64,000 nt of DNA from the NCBI RefSeq assembly GCF_001750725.1, contig NZ_CP017279.1, forward strand, positions 2,418,001 to 2,482,000, read 5' to 3'. Made by a program: the position numbers and the translations under genes. Within the stretch, counting starts at the first letter, position 1; each line of letters begins with the position of its first letter. Under the pieces are notes generated by a model. That model was not told where the DNA came from, ran no database searches, and saw nothing but the letters and a program-made list of their open reading frames with translations. This document shows positions 19,412-27,892 of this stretch, piece by piece. The stretch is from Enterobacter ludwigii. GTDB taxonomy: Bacteria > Pseudomonadota > Gammaproteobacteria > Enterobacterales > Enterobacteriaceae.

Positions 19412-19662
19412 GGGGCGGTGAGCGCTTCCAGCTCAAGAAGGTAGGTGATCGCCTGCGTGCGCGTGCTGCCGCACATCTCCGCGGACGGCTGAAGGCCGGA
19501 ACAGACTTTCGGGCGCAGCGGGGAACCAAAGATCATGCACAGGTTATTTTCAGCAAGCTGCACACAGCGGGTATTGGCAGGTTTGCCGTCCGGCATGCCA
19601 GGAATGGGGCTTGAAATGGACGGTGCGGTACAACACGCGCCACAATCGGGACGACAATCCAT
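19408..19662 (-). CDS. yeiW: YeiW, UPF0153 family cysteine-cluster protein
   Basis: A small 84-residue protein with a CxxxCCxxC-type cluster near its start ([19 protein letters not shown]) and two further cysteines (KVCSG and AEMCG), typical of the YkgJ/UPF0153 zinc- or iron-chelating family. The role is unknown. The start MDCRPDCG was chosen because E. coli YeiW begins there; longer in-frame extensions are not conserved. It overlaps the setB end and lies opposite efpL. Confidence 0.9.
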   Translation of the reverse strand: MDCRPDCGACCTAPSISSPIPGMPDGKPANTRCVQLAENNLCMIFGSPLRPKVCSGLQPSAEMCGSTRTQAITYLLELEALTAP

Positions 19663-19826
19663 ACAGGCTCTCTTTCGCTGAAGAACGCCCGCGCAGTCGG
19701 GCATTGCGCGCACAGTAACACCTTTTGTGTATTGATAGCAAAAGCCACGAATTCCGCTTGCCTGAAAGGCCGAGCACGAGTAATTTGGCGCGATATTTTT
19801 TACCACCCGTAAACAGGATTACTGCA

Positions 19827-20399
19827 ATGCCAAGAGCGAACGAAATTAAGAAAGGTATGGTACTGAATTACAACGGCAAGCTGCTGATTGTGAAAGATAT
19901 CGATATTCAGGCCCCGAGCGCCCGTGGTGCAGCAACGCTGTACAAAATGCGTTTCGCCGATGTGCGTACCGGTCTGAAAGTGGAAGAACGTTTTAAAGGT
20001 GACGATATCGTTGATACCGTGACCCTGACCCGCCGCTATGTTGATTTTTCCTACATTGATGGCAACGAATACGTGTTCATGGATAAAGAAGATTACACCC
20101 CGTATATCTTCACCAAAGATCAGATTGAAGAAGAACTCCTCTTCATTCCTGAAGGCGGGATGCCTGACATGCAGGTTCTGACCTGGGATGGCGTGCTGCT
20201 GGCGCTGGAGTTGCCGCAGACCGTGGATCTGGAAATCGTGGAAACGGCTCCGGGCATCAAAGGTGCATCCGCAAGTGCCCGCAACAAACCAGCAACCCTG
20301 ACGACCGGTCTGGTGGTGCAGGTGCCAGAATACCTCTCCGCGGGCGAGAAAATCCGCATCCATATCGAAGAAAAACGCTATATGGGTCGCGCAGACTAA
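19827..20399 (+). CDS. efpL: Elongation factor P-like protein EfpL (YeiP)
   Basis: A 190-residue EF-P paralogue with the three-domain EF-P layout. The tip residue that is a modified lysine in EF-P is Arg33 here (in [12 protein letters not shown]), as in E. coli YeiP/EfpL, so no beta-lysylation is expected. EfpL has been reported to relieve ribosome stalling at some proline-containing motifs. The ATG at 19827 follows AGGAT, and the family starts [11 protein letters not shown]. Confidence 0.96.
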   Translation: MPRANEIKKGMVLNYNGKLLIVKDIDIQAPSARGAATLYKMRFADVRTGLKVEERFKGDDIVDTVTLTRRYVDFSYIDGNEYVFMDKEDYTPYIFTKDQIEEELLFIPEGGMPDMQVLTWDGVLLALELPQTVDLEIVETAPGIKGASASARNKPATLTTGLVVQVPEYLSAGEKIRIHIEEKRYMGRAD

Positions 20400-20409
20400 T
20401 GCGATATTC

Positions 20410-20434
20410 GCCCGGTGGCACAACGCCACCGGGC
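20410..20434. repeat. REP-like palindrome between efpL and uxuA
   Basis: GCCCGGTGGC-ACAAC-GCCACCGGGC is a perfect 10-bp stem placed between two convergent genes. It probably protects or ends both transcripts. It shares the GCCCGGTGGC arm with the element at 7205. Confidence 0.75.
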
Positions 20435-20442
20435 AACAGACG

Positions 20443-21633
20443 TTACAGCAGTTCCGGGTATTTCGTCATCTTCAGCGCCAGCTCAACGCCCCGGACTTCC
20501 GCCATGCCTTTCAGACGACCAATCGCCGAATAACCTGGGTTCGTTTTCTTACGCAGATCGTCCAGCATCTGGTGACCATGATCGGGACGGAACGGGATAG
20601 GACGAACGTCACCCGCGTGCTTACGACGTACCTCTTCCGCCAGAATCGCATCCACTACCGCGACCATATTCACATCGCCGCCCAGGTGCGCTGCTTCATG
20701 GAAGGTTTTTGGATTATCCTCACGACAGGTCGCACGCAGATGCGTGAAGTGAATACGATCGCCGAAGGTTTCAATCATCTGCACCAGATCGTTATCCGCA
20801 CGCACGCCGTAAGAGCCGGTACACATGGTGAATCCGTTATAGATACTGTCCACGGTCTCTTTCAGCCACTGCATATCTTCAATCGTGGACACGATTCGCG
20901 GTAAACCGAGAATAGGACGCGGAGGATCGTCCGGGTGCACGGCCAGGCGTACGCCCGTTTCTTCCGCTACCGGTACGATAGCGCGCAGGAAAAACGCCAT
21001 GTTTTCACGCAGCTGGTTTTTATCGATATTCCCATATTCCGCCAGTCGCGCGCGGAACTGATCCAGCGTATAGCCCTCTTCAGCGCCCGGCAGGCCAGCA
21101 ATAATATTGCGGGTCAGCTTTTCAATCTCGGCGTCACTGGCTGCGTTAAACCACGCGAGCGCCTGCTGCTGCTCTTCAACCGTGTAATCGGCTTCTGCAC
21201 CAGGACGTTTCAGGATGTGCAGCTCAAATGCGGCAAAGGCAATCTGATCGAAACGTAATGCTTTTGAACCGTCCGGCAACGTGTACTCAAGATCGGTGCG
21301 CGTCCAGTCAAGAATGGGCATGAAGTTATAGCAAACAGTATCGATACCGCAGGCCGCCAGGTGACGAATGCTCTGCTGGTAGTTGGCAATCCAGGTCTGA
21401 TAATCACCTGAATGGGTTTTGATATCTTCGTGAACCGGGATGCTTTCCACCACAGACCAGGTCAGGCCTTTTTCCGCCAGCAGCGCCTGACGTTTTTTGA
21501 TTTCTTCAATCGGCCATACCTGACCATTAGGAATGTGATGCAGCGCCGTCACGACACCCGTTGCGCCAGCCTGACGCACATCATCAAGAGAAACCGGATC
21601 GTTCGGCCCGTACCAACGCCAGGTCTGTTCCAT
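20443..21633 (-). CDS. uxuA: Mannonate dehydratase UxuA
   Basis: Dehydrates D-mannonate to 2-keto-3-deoxygluconate in glucuronate breakdown. It has 396 residues starting [16 protein letters not shown]. Metal-binding and catalytic segments include [33 protein letters not shown] and RPDHGHQM. In E. coli uxuA sits in uxuAB elsewhere on the map; here it is divergent from yeiQ. A GAGG Shine-Dalgarno precedes the ATG at 21633; a longer frame upstream is not conserved. Confidence 0.96.
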   Translation of the reverse strand: MEQTWRWYGPNDPVSLDDVRQAGATGVVTALHHIPNGQVWPIEEIKKRQALLAEKGLTWSVVESIPVHEDIKTHSGDYQTWIANYQQSIRHLAACGIDTVCYNFMPILDWTRTDLEYTLPDGSKALRFDQIAFAAFELHILKRPGAEADYTVEEQQQALAWFNAASDAEIEKLTRNIIAGLPGAEEGYTLDQFRARLAEYGNIDKNQLRENMAFFLRAIVPVAEETGVRLAVHPDDPPRPILGLPRIVSTIEDMQWLKETVDSIYNGFTMCTGSYGVRADNDLVQMIETFGDRIHFTHLRATCREDNPKTFHEAAHLGGDVNMVAVVDAILAEEVRRKHAGDVRPIPFRPDHGHQMLDDLRKKTNPGYSAIGRLKGMAEVRGVELALKMTKYPELL

Positions 21634-21648
21634 TGCCTCACCTCTAAA

Positions 21649-21662
21649 GTTGTTATACCAAT
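21649..21662. promoter_or_regulatory. ExuR/UxuR-like operator
   Basis: GTTGTTATACCAAT resembles the hexuronate repressor palindrome ATTGGTATACCAAT. It lies 16 bases upstream of the uxuA start codon, in the uxuA-yeiQ divergent region. Assignment is by motif resemblance only. Confidence 0.5.
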
Positions 21663-21729
21663 ATGGATGACTACGATGACGACTACCATACATGTTTGCC
21701 GTAAAGGGTCAACACACCGCCACACATTG

Positions 21730-21745
21730 ATTGATCAAACTCACA
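21730..21745. promoter_or_regulatory. CRP-like site between uxuA and yeiQ
   Basis: ATTGA-N6-TCACA matches eight of ten core CRP bases. It is central in the divergent region and could serve both genes, in keeping with catabolite control of hexuronate use. Confidence 0.45.
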
Positions 21746-21837
21746 CTTCGGGGATATTTACGGCTCACCAATTTAATTTGCTGTCATATAACTTTACACT
21801 GGCGTTGTTAATTAATGGTTAATCAGGTGTGTATTTC

Positions 21838-23304
21838 ATGAAGACAATTGCCTCCACCTCGCTTCCTGCCCATGTCCAGCTCCCTCGCTACGATCGTAAG
21901 CAGTTACGCTCTCGCATCGTCCATTTTGGCTTCGGCGCATTTCACCGCGCGCATCAGGCCTTGTTAACAAACCGGGTGCTGAATGAGAAAGGCGGCGACT
22001 GGGGTATTTGTGAGATTAGCCTCTTCAGCGGCGACGTGCTGATGAGCCAGTTGCGCGCACAGGATCATCTCTTCACCGTGCTGGAAAAAGGGGCGGAGGG
22101 AAACCAGCCGATTATCGTCGGTGCCGTCCATGAATGTCTGAACGCAAAACTGGATTCTCTGCCTGCCATCATTGAGAAATTTTGTGAACCTCAGGTCGCC
22201 ATTGTGTCGCTCACCATCACAGAGAAAGGTTATTGCATCGATCCCGCCACCGGTAATCTGGATTTGCACAACTCCCGGATCGTTCACGATCTGGAGAACC
22301 CGTCTGAACCGCACTCCGCGCCCGGGATCCTGGTCGAGGCGCTCCACCGTCGCCGTGAACGCGGTTTGTCCGCTTTTACCGTCCTCTCCTGCGACAACAT
22401 CCCTGATAACGGCCATGTGGTGAAAAACGCGGTACTGGGGATGGCCCAGAAACGCGACCCGGCGCTGGCAGAGTGGATTGATTCACATGTGAGCTTTCCG
22501 GGGACCATGGTCGACCGAATTGTCCCTGCCGCGACCGAGGCGTCGCTGGCAGAAATCACGCAAGAGCTTGGAGTAGAAGATCCTTGTGCTATCAGCTGCG
22601 AACCGTTTATTCAGTGGGTAGTGGAAGATAACTTTGTTGCCGGACGCCCGGCATGGGAAGTGGCTGGTGTACAAATGGTGCAGGACGTTCTGCCGTGGGA
22701 ACAGATGAAATTGCGCATGCTCAACGGCAGCCACTCTTTCCTCGCGTATCTGGGCTACCTCGCCGGGTATGCGCACATCAACGAATGTATGGAAGACACC
22801 GCTTTTCGCGAAGCCGCACGTCGGTTAATGCTAAATGAGCAGGCTCCTACGCTGCGTATTAAGGATGTCGACCTCACGGCTTATGCCGATAGCCTGCTTG
22901 AACGCTTTGCCAATCCGGCACTGCAGCACCGGACCTGGCAAATTGCGATGGACGGAAGCCAGAAATTGCCGCAACGCATGCTGGATGGGATCCGCATCCA
23001 TCTTGAACGTAAAACCGCGTGGCCGCTGCTGGCCCTGGGCGTTGCAGGCTGGATCCGCTACGTCAGCGGTACCGACGAGCGTGGCGACGCGATTGATGTG
23101 CGCGATCCGCTGAGTGATAAAATCCGCACCCTTGTTGCAGCCAGCAGCGACGCTGAGCGCGTCAACGCCCTGCTGGGGCTGAGTGAAATCTTTGGTCACG
23201 ATCTCGCACAAAATAGCATTTTCGTGGAGGCCATCAGCCAGGCCTATCAGCGCATCGCCCGCCATGGCGCGCGTCAGGCTGTTATCGAAACGTTAAATAT
23301 TTAG
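21838..23304 (+). CDS. yeiQ: YeiQ, mannitol dehydrogenase-family oxidoreductase (probable fructuronate reductase)
   Basis: A 488-residue NAD-dependent polyol dehydrogenase of the mannitol dehydrogenase/UxuB family. It has the N-terminal Rossmann segment (IVHFGFGAFHRAHQA) and the family signature KLRMLNGSHSFLAYLGYLAG in the C-terminal domain. Standing divergent from uxuA, it probably supplies the fructuronate-to-mannonate step that UxuB performs in E. coli. That substrate is inferred from family and neighbourhood. The ATG at 21838 follows AGGTG and gives the E. coli length; an in-frame start three codons earlier has no better support. Confidence 0.93.
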   Translation: MKTIASTSLPAHVQLPRYDRKQLRSRIVHFGFGAFHRAHQALLTNRVLNEKGGDWGICEISLFSGDVLMSQLRAQDHLFTVLEKGAEGNQPIIVGAVHECLNAKLDSLPAIIEKFCEPQVAIVSLTITEKGYCIDPATGNLDLHNSRIVHDLENPSEPHSAPGILVEALHRRRERGLSAFTVLSCDNIPDNGHVVKNAVLGMAQKRDPALAEWIDSHVSFPGTMVDRIVPAATEASLAEITQELGVEDPCAISCEPFIQWVVEDNFVAGRPAWEVAGVQMVQDVLPWEQMKLRMLNGSHSFLAYLGYLAGYAHINECMEDTAFREAARRLMLNEQAPTLRIKDVDLTAYADSLLERFANPALQHRTWQIAMDGSQKLPQRMLDGIRIHLERKTAWPLLALGVAGWIRYVSGTDERGDAIDVRDPLSDKIRTLVAASSDAERVNALLGLSEIFGHDLAQNSIFVEAISQAYQRIARHGARQAVIETLNI

Positions 23305-23320
23305 CGATTATTGCGCTTAA

Positions 23321-23347
23321 GGCGAACGGCGATTGCCTCCGTTCGCC
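23321..23347. repeat. Palindrome downstream of yeiQ
   Basis: GGCGAACGG and CCGTTCGCC form a perfect 9-bp stem with a nine-base loop. There is no strong U-tract. It is probably an mRNA 3' end structure for yeiQ. Confidence 0.5.
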
Positions 23348-23387
23348 CTCCCCCTTCTCATTGCGCCCGTTTTTCGCCAGGATGATG

Positions 23388-23414
23388 GATAATTGTTATA
23401 GCATCACAATTATC
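23388..23414. promoter_or_regulatory. Zur-like palindrome upstream of yeiR
   Basis: GATAATTGT and ACAATTATC form a perfect 9-bp inverted repeat with a nine-base spacer. The centre TGTTATAGCATCACA resembles the Zur core TGTTATAATATAACA. It lies 14 bases upstream of yeiR. Since the gene encodes a COG0523 metal GTPase, zinc control is plausible but unproven. Confidence 0.5.
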
Positions 23415-23427
23415 GACTGGAGCGCAC

Positions 23428-24414
23428 GTGACCAAAACCAACCTCATTACCGGTTTTCTCGGCAGCGGTAAAACCACCTCAATTCTCCACCTGCTGGCCA
23501 ATAAGGATCCGGCAGAAAAATGGGCCGTCCTGGTCAATGAATTTGGCGAAGTGGGTATTGATGGCGCATTACTGGCAGACAGCGGCGCGATGATCAAAGA
23601 GATCCCCGGTGGCTGCATGTGCTGCGTAAATGGTCTGCCGATGCAGGTCGGGCTGAATACGCTGCTGCGTCAGGGCAAACCAGACCGTCTGCTGATTGAA
23701 CCGACCGGGCTGGGTCATCCGAAGCAAATTCTCGATTTACTGACCGCACCGGTCTACGAGCCGTGGATCGATCTGCGTGCCACGCTGTGCCTGCTGGACC
23801 CCCGTCAGCTGCTGGATGAAAAAGCCGTGACCAACGAGAACTTCCGCGACCAGCTCGCCTCGGCAGATATTATCGTCGCCAATAAAGAGGATCGCGCAAC
23901 GGCGGAAAGCCAGTCCGCACTGGAGACATGGTGGCAGCACTTCGGTGGCAACCGTCAGCGGGTGCAGACCACCCAGGGGAAAATTGATAACGCCCTGCTT
24001 GACCTGCCTCGCCTGAACCTGGCGGCGCTCCCGGCAAGCGCGGAACATGCCCACAGCCATCCGCAAAAACAGGGTCTGGCTGCCCTGAGTCTGCCGGAGC
24101 ACCAGCGCTGGCGTCGTAACCTTAACAGCGGCCAGGGCTATCAGGCCTGCGGATGGATTTTCGATGCGGATACCGTATTCGACACCATCGGCATACTCGA
24201 ATGGGCCAGACTGGCTCCGGTCGATCGTGTTAAAGGGATCATGCGCACACCGGACGGGCTGGTGCGGATCAACCGTCAGGGCGAAGATTTCTTTATCGAA
24301 ACGCAAAATGTGGCGCCACCTGATAGCCGAATAGAGTTAATTAGTGCGGTTAACGCCGACTGGAATGCCCTGCAGTCCAGCCTGTTGAAGCTTCGTTTAA
24401 GTTTGGGCGGCTAA
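23428..24414 (+). CDS. yeiR: YeiR, zinc-binding COG0523 GTPase
   Basis: G3E-family P-loop GTPase of 328 residues, as in E. coli YeiR, a zinc-binding GTPase thought to act as a metallochaperone. It shows Walker A GFLGSGKTT, the metal motif GGCMCC, the EPTGLGHP segment, the guanine-specificity motif ANKED, and a His-containing linker (EHAHSHPQ). The start codon is GTG at 23428, preceded by GGAGCGCAC. Its upstream palindrome suggests metal-responsive control. Confidence 0.93.
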   Translation: MTKTNLITGFLGSGKTTSILHLLANKDPAEKWAVLVNEFGEVGIDGALLADSGAMIKEIPGGCMCCVNGLPMQVGLNTLLRQGKPDRLLIEPTGLGHPKQILDLLTAPVYEPWIDLRATLCLLDPRQLLDEKAVTNENFRDQLASADIIVANKEDRATAESQSALETWWQHFGGNRQRVQTTQGKIDNALLDLPRLNLAALPASAEHAHSHPQKQGLAALSLPEHQRWRRNLNSGQGYQACGWIFDADTVFDTIGILEWARLAPVDRVKGIMRTPDGLVRINRQGEDFFIETQNVAPPDSRIELISAVNADWNALQSSLLKLRLSLGG

Positions 24415-24447
24415 CGTTGCCCCAGATTTCACTCTATGCTGAATGTT

Positions 24448-25161
24448 ATGACGACTCGACTTCCCCTGATATTACTGCTTAATGTCGCCGGTCTGGCGCT
24501 CTTTTTCTCCTGGTATATCCCGGCGAATCATGGTGTCTGGTTTCCGCTGGATTCTGCCATTTTTCACTTCTTCAACCAAGAACTGGTGAAGAGCGAAGCC
24601 TTCCTGTGGCTGGTTGCTATCACGAATAACCGCGCCTTTGACGGCTGCTCGCTGCTGGCGATGGGCGGCCTGATGCTCTCTTTCTGGCTGAAAGAGGACA
24701 AAACAGGACGCCGCCGTATTCTGATTATTGGTTTGATGATGTTGCTGCTTGCGGTGGTAATTAACCAGCTGGCAACGGCCATTATTCCGGTTAAGCGTTC
24801 CAGCCCAACGCTCTTCTTCCCCGATATTTATCGCGTCAGCGAGCTGCTGCATATTCCAACGAAAGATGCGTCGAAGGCCAGTTTCCCGGGCGATCACGGA
24901 ATGATGCTGCTTATTTTTTCCGGCGTGATGCTCCGCTATTTCGGCCGAAAAGCCTTTGCGATAGCCCTGATTATTTTTGTGGTTTTTGCCTTCCCACGGG
25001 TAATGATTGGTGCTCACTGGTTTACTGATATTGCAGTCGGTTCGCTCTCTTCTGTGCTGGTTGCGCTGCCGTGGTGTCTGATGACACCGCTGAGCGACAA
25101 GATAATAGCCGTGTTCGATCGCTACCTCCCCGGCAAAACGCAACAAATCAGAAACCAATAA
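24448..25161 (+). CDS. lpxT: Lipid A 1-diphosphate synthase LpxT
   Basis: Inner membrane PAP2-family enzyme that transfers phosphate from undecaprenyl pyrophosphate to lipid A, making the 1-diphosphate and recycling the carrier. It is 237 residues with about six hydrophobic segments. The acid phosphatase motifs KRSSPTL, SFPGDHGMM and GAHWFTDIAVG carry the catalytic residues. I chose the ATG at 24448 because it gives exactly the E. coli length; the in-frame ATG at 24436 is possible, and neither has a clear Shine-Dalgarno. Confidence 0.93.
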   Translation: MTTRLPLILLLNVAGLALFFSWYIPANHGVWFPLDSAIFHFFNQELVKSEAFLWLVAITNNRAFDGCSLLAMGGLMLSFWLKEDKTGRRRILIIGLMMLLLAVVINQLATAIIPVKRSSPTLFFPDIYRVSELLHIPTKDASKASFPGDHGMMLLIFSGVMLRYFGRKAFAIALIIFVVFAFPRVMIGAHWFTDIAVGSLSSVLVALPWCLMTPLSDKIIAVFDRYLPGKTQQIRNQ

Positions 25162-25180
25162 TTAACCTTAATTAACACTA

Positions 25181-25216
25181 TGCATCAGGGATCGTTTTGA
25201 TCCTTGATGCACTTTT
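25181..25216 (+). terminator. Terminator downstream of lpxT
   Basis: TGCATCAGGGATC and GATCCTTGATGCA pair over 13 bp with one G-U, around a five-base loop, followed by CTTTT. The remaining gap to mepS (to 25577) is AT-rich and holds no gene I can see; it must contain the mepS promoter and probably a long leader. Confidence 0.75.
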
Positions 25217-25577
25217 CTCCCCTTTCCCCCCCTCCCGTCATCATTTCGTCACAATATTCGTGATAAAAATGAATGTGTTGCACGGTTTTTAACCTTGATC
25301 GTGCACTTTTTGAACAATTATCAATTTTTACTTTCTGTATCACAATTTCTTATAAAAAAAAGGCTTTTTTTGCTCGCAATACCCCAGGCAATCGGTTAAT
25401 CTCGAACTCGTTTTGCCCCATAGAGATAATTATTTCGCTGGTGAATAAATTTGTGCGCTACGCCACAAATGTGATCAGAAAGAATTGTCTCATTGTGAAC
25501 AGATAATTAGTCTCGTCACGTTTGGCATTTTTTATAACGATATTTGTCGTTAAGGACTTCAAGGGATAATAAACGAA

Positions 25578-26147
25578 ATGGTCAAATCTCAACCGATTTT
25601 GAGATATATCTTACGGGGGATCCCGGCGATAGCAGTGGCGGTACTGTTATCTGCATGTAGTACATCGAACACCGCAAAGAATATGCATCCTGAGACGCGT
25701 GTTGTGGGAATGGAAGATTCCTCGTCACTGCAAGCCTCTCAGGATGAATTTGAAAATATGGTACGTAATCTGGACGTGAAGTCCCGTATTATGGACCAGT
25801 ATGCTGACTGGAAAGGCGTGCGTTATCGTCTTGGCGGCAGCACCAAAAAAGGCATTGATTGTTCCGGTTTCGTACAGCGTACTTTCCGTGAGCAGTTTGG
25901 GTTAGATCTTCCGCGTTCAACTTACGAACAGCAGGAGATGGGCAAGTCGATTTCACGCACTAAACTGCGCACCGGGGATTTAGTCCTGTTCCGTGCGGGT
26001 TCGACAGGTCGACATGTTGGCATCTACATTGGCAATGACCAGTTTGTACATGCCTCCACCAGCAGCGGTGTGACCATTTCCAGCATGAACGAACCTTACT
26101 GGAAGAAGCGCTATAACGAAGCGCGCCGCGTACTGACCCGCAGTTAA
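25578..26147 (+). CDS. mepS: Murein DD-endopeptidase MepS (Spr)
   Basis: Outer membrane lipoprotein that cuts D-Ala-mDAP crosslinks so that new peptidoglycan can be inserted. It has 189 residues, one more than E. coli. The lipoprotein signal ends in the lipobox LLSAC with lipidated Cys27. The NlpC/P60 domain shows the catalytic cysteine in GIDCSGFVQ, the histidine in GRHVGIYIG, and the third polar residue in FVHAST. It is normally degraded by NlpI-Prc. Confidence 0.97.
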   Translation: MVKSQPILRYILRGIPAIAVAVLLSACSTSNTAKNMHPETRVVGMEDSSSLQASQDEFENMVRNLDVKSRIMDQYADWKGVRYRLGGSTKKGIDCSGFVQRTFREQFGLDLPRSTYEQQEMGKSISRTKLRTGDLVLFRAGSTGRHVGIYIGNDQFVHASTSSGVTISSMNEPYWKKRYNEARRVLTRS

Positions 26148-26191
26148 AATAATCATTGTATCGTTGGTTATCCCTTGGCCGGCGATATGAT

Positions 26192-26224
26192 AAAAAAAGC
26201 ACTGCTTCGGCGGTGTTTTTTTTT
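26192..26224 (+). terminator. Terminator downstream of mepS
   Basis: CACTGC-TTCG-GCGGTG (one G-U pair) with a UUCG-type tetraloop is followed by nine Ts. Seven As precede the stem. Confidence 0.88.
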
Positions 26225-26273
26225 GCCCGTTACACTGAATACATTCAGCGGCAATCCAGGAACCACGACGTCT

Positions 26274-27815
26274 ATGTTCACCCGCTACTTCTCCAGTAAT
26301 CGCAAGATACTTTTCCTCAGCCTTATCACCGGCCTGATCACAGCCCTGCTCCTGGGTTCATTGCAATTTTTCTGGAGCTACCACAAGCGGGAAGTCAGAT
26401 TCGACACCCTGATTGACGACGTGAGCATCTACATGGAAAGCTACTTCGATGAGTTGAAAAGCTCTATCGATCTCCTTCAGCCGCTCACGCTGAACAGTTG
26501 CCACGACGTCAACGCTGAGCTGACCTCTCGCGCGGCCTTTAGCCTTAACGTGCGCGCCTTTTTGCTGGTCAGGGATAAACTGGCGTACTGCTCTTCAGCC
26601 ACCGGTCCGATGAACGTCCCGATGGAAGAACTGATACCCGAGCTGCACATTGATAAACAGATTGATATGGCGTTACTGCCGGGTACACCGATGATGCCGC
26701 ACAGACCCGCGATTGCCATCTGGTATCGAAATCCGCTGGTGAAGGACGGCGGCGTGTTTACTTCGGTAAACATCAACCTGACTCCGTATATGCTTTACAC
26801 CGCACGCCAGAACGAGTTCGCGGGCATTGCCATCATTATTGGCGACAATGCGTTGTCGACCAGGTCCGCCACACTGGTGAAGGCACAGGATTTACATGAA
26901 ACGCCGGCACGCACCGCGACCCTAAAACAGGTTCCGCTGACGATCAAACTGTACGCCGAAGAGTGGACGAGCGATGAAATCTTGTTCGCGGTGTTCTTTG
27001 GACTGGTCTGCGGGATCGCGGCCGGCTCGCTTAATTTCTACATCCTCACCACGCGTCTTAACCCAGGCAAAGAGATCCTGAGCGCCATTAAACGCGGCCA
27101 GTTTTATGTGGTGTATCAGCCTGTTGTGGATGCCGAGACGCTGCAAATGCGTGGTGTCGAAGTCCTGATGCGCTGGAAACACCCGACGATGGGGGAAATT
27201 CCGCCTGATGCCTTTATCAACTTCGCCGAAGCGCAGAAGCTGATTGTGCCGCTGACGCTGCATCTTTTTGACCTCATCATCCGCGACGCGCCGGTATTAC
27301 AGACCCTTCTGCCACCGGGCGCAAAACTGGGCATTAACATTGCGCCGGGGCATCTGCATGCGGAAAGCTTCAAAGAGGATATGCGCACTTTCCTGGACTT
27401 AATGCCGCCGGATCATTTCCAGATCGTGCTGGAAATCACCGAGCGCGACATGGTTAACCATCGGGAAGCCAACAATCTTTTCGAATGGCTGCACAATGAA
27501 GGCTTTGAAATTGCGATTGATGATTTTGGTACCGGCCACAGTGCGCTGATTTACCTTGAGCGTTTCACCATGGATTACATCAAAATTGACCGGGGTTTTG
27601 TCAACGCGATTGGGACGGAAACCGTGACCTCCCCGGTGCTTGATGCCGTACTCACCCTGGCAAGGCGACTGAATATGTCGACCGTCGCCGAAGGGGTGGA
27701 AACGCCGGAGCAGGCAGCCTGGCTGCGCGAACATGGCGTTGTTTTCCTTCAGGGTTACTGGATTAGCCGCCCAATGCCGCTGGAGCAGTTCCGCCAATGG
27801 CAGCCTGAACGTTGA
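26274..27815 (+). CDS. pdeN: Cyclic-di-GMP phosphodiesterase PdeN (Rtn)
   Basis: Membrane-bound EAL-type phosphodiesterase of 513 residues. Two hydrophobic segments (about 10-35 and 240-265) enclose a periplasmic CSS-motif sensor domain (with NSCHD and AYCSSATG cysteines). The cytoplasmic EAL domain keeps the catalytic set: EVLMRW (EVL in place of EAL), ITERDM, DDFGTGHSALIYL, IKIDRGFV, AEGVET and QGYWISRP, so it is probably active. The ATG at 26274 (MFTRYFSS) was preferred because the longer frame runs through the mepS terminator. Confidence 0.93.
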   Translation: MFTRYFSSNRKILFLSLITGLITALLLGSLQFFWSYHKREVRFDTLIDDVSIYMESYFDELKSSIDLLQPLTLNSCHDVNAELTSRAAFSLNVRAFLLVRDKLAYCSSATGPMNVPMEELIPELHIDKQIDMALLPGTPMMPHRPAIAIWYRNPLVKDGGVFTSVNINLTPYMLYTARQNEFAGIAIIIGDNALSTRSATLVKAQDLHETPARTATLKQVPLTIKLYAEEWTSDEILFAVFFGLVCGIAAGSLNFYILTTRLNPGKEILSAIKRGQFYVVYQPVVDAETLQMRGVEVLMRWKHPTMGEIPPDAFINFAEAQKLIVPLTLHLFDLIIRDAPVLQTLLPPGAKLGINIAPGHLHAESFKEDMRTFLDLMPPDHFQIVLEITERDMVNHREANNLFEWLHNEGFEIAIDDFGTGHSALIYLERFTMDYIKIDRGFVNAIGTETVTSPVLDAVLTLARRLNMSTVAEGVETPEQAAWLREHGVVFLQGYWISRPMPLEQFRQWQPER

Positions 27816-27892
27816 ATGATTTCACATTGCCCGTGACGTCACTTATTATTCAGCTTAACTGAGCCGGTTAGTCGAAAGGGAGCCGCCGCGAG

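Noticed and set aside
26274..27815. Degenerate, inactive EAL domain in PdeN
   Set aside because: The signature is EVL, but the metal-binding and catalytic motifs ITERD, DDFG, IKID and AEGVET are all present, so activity is likely.
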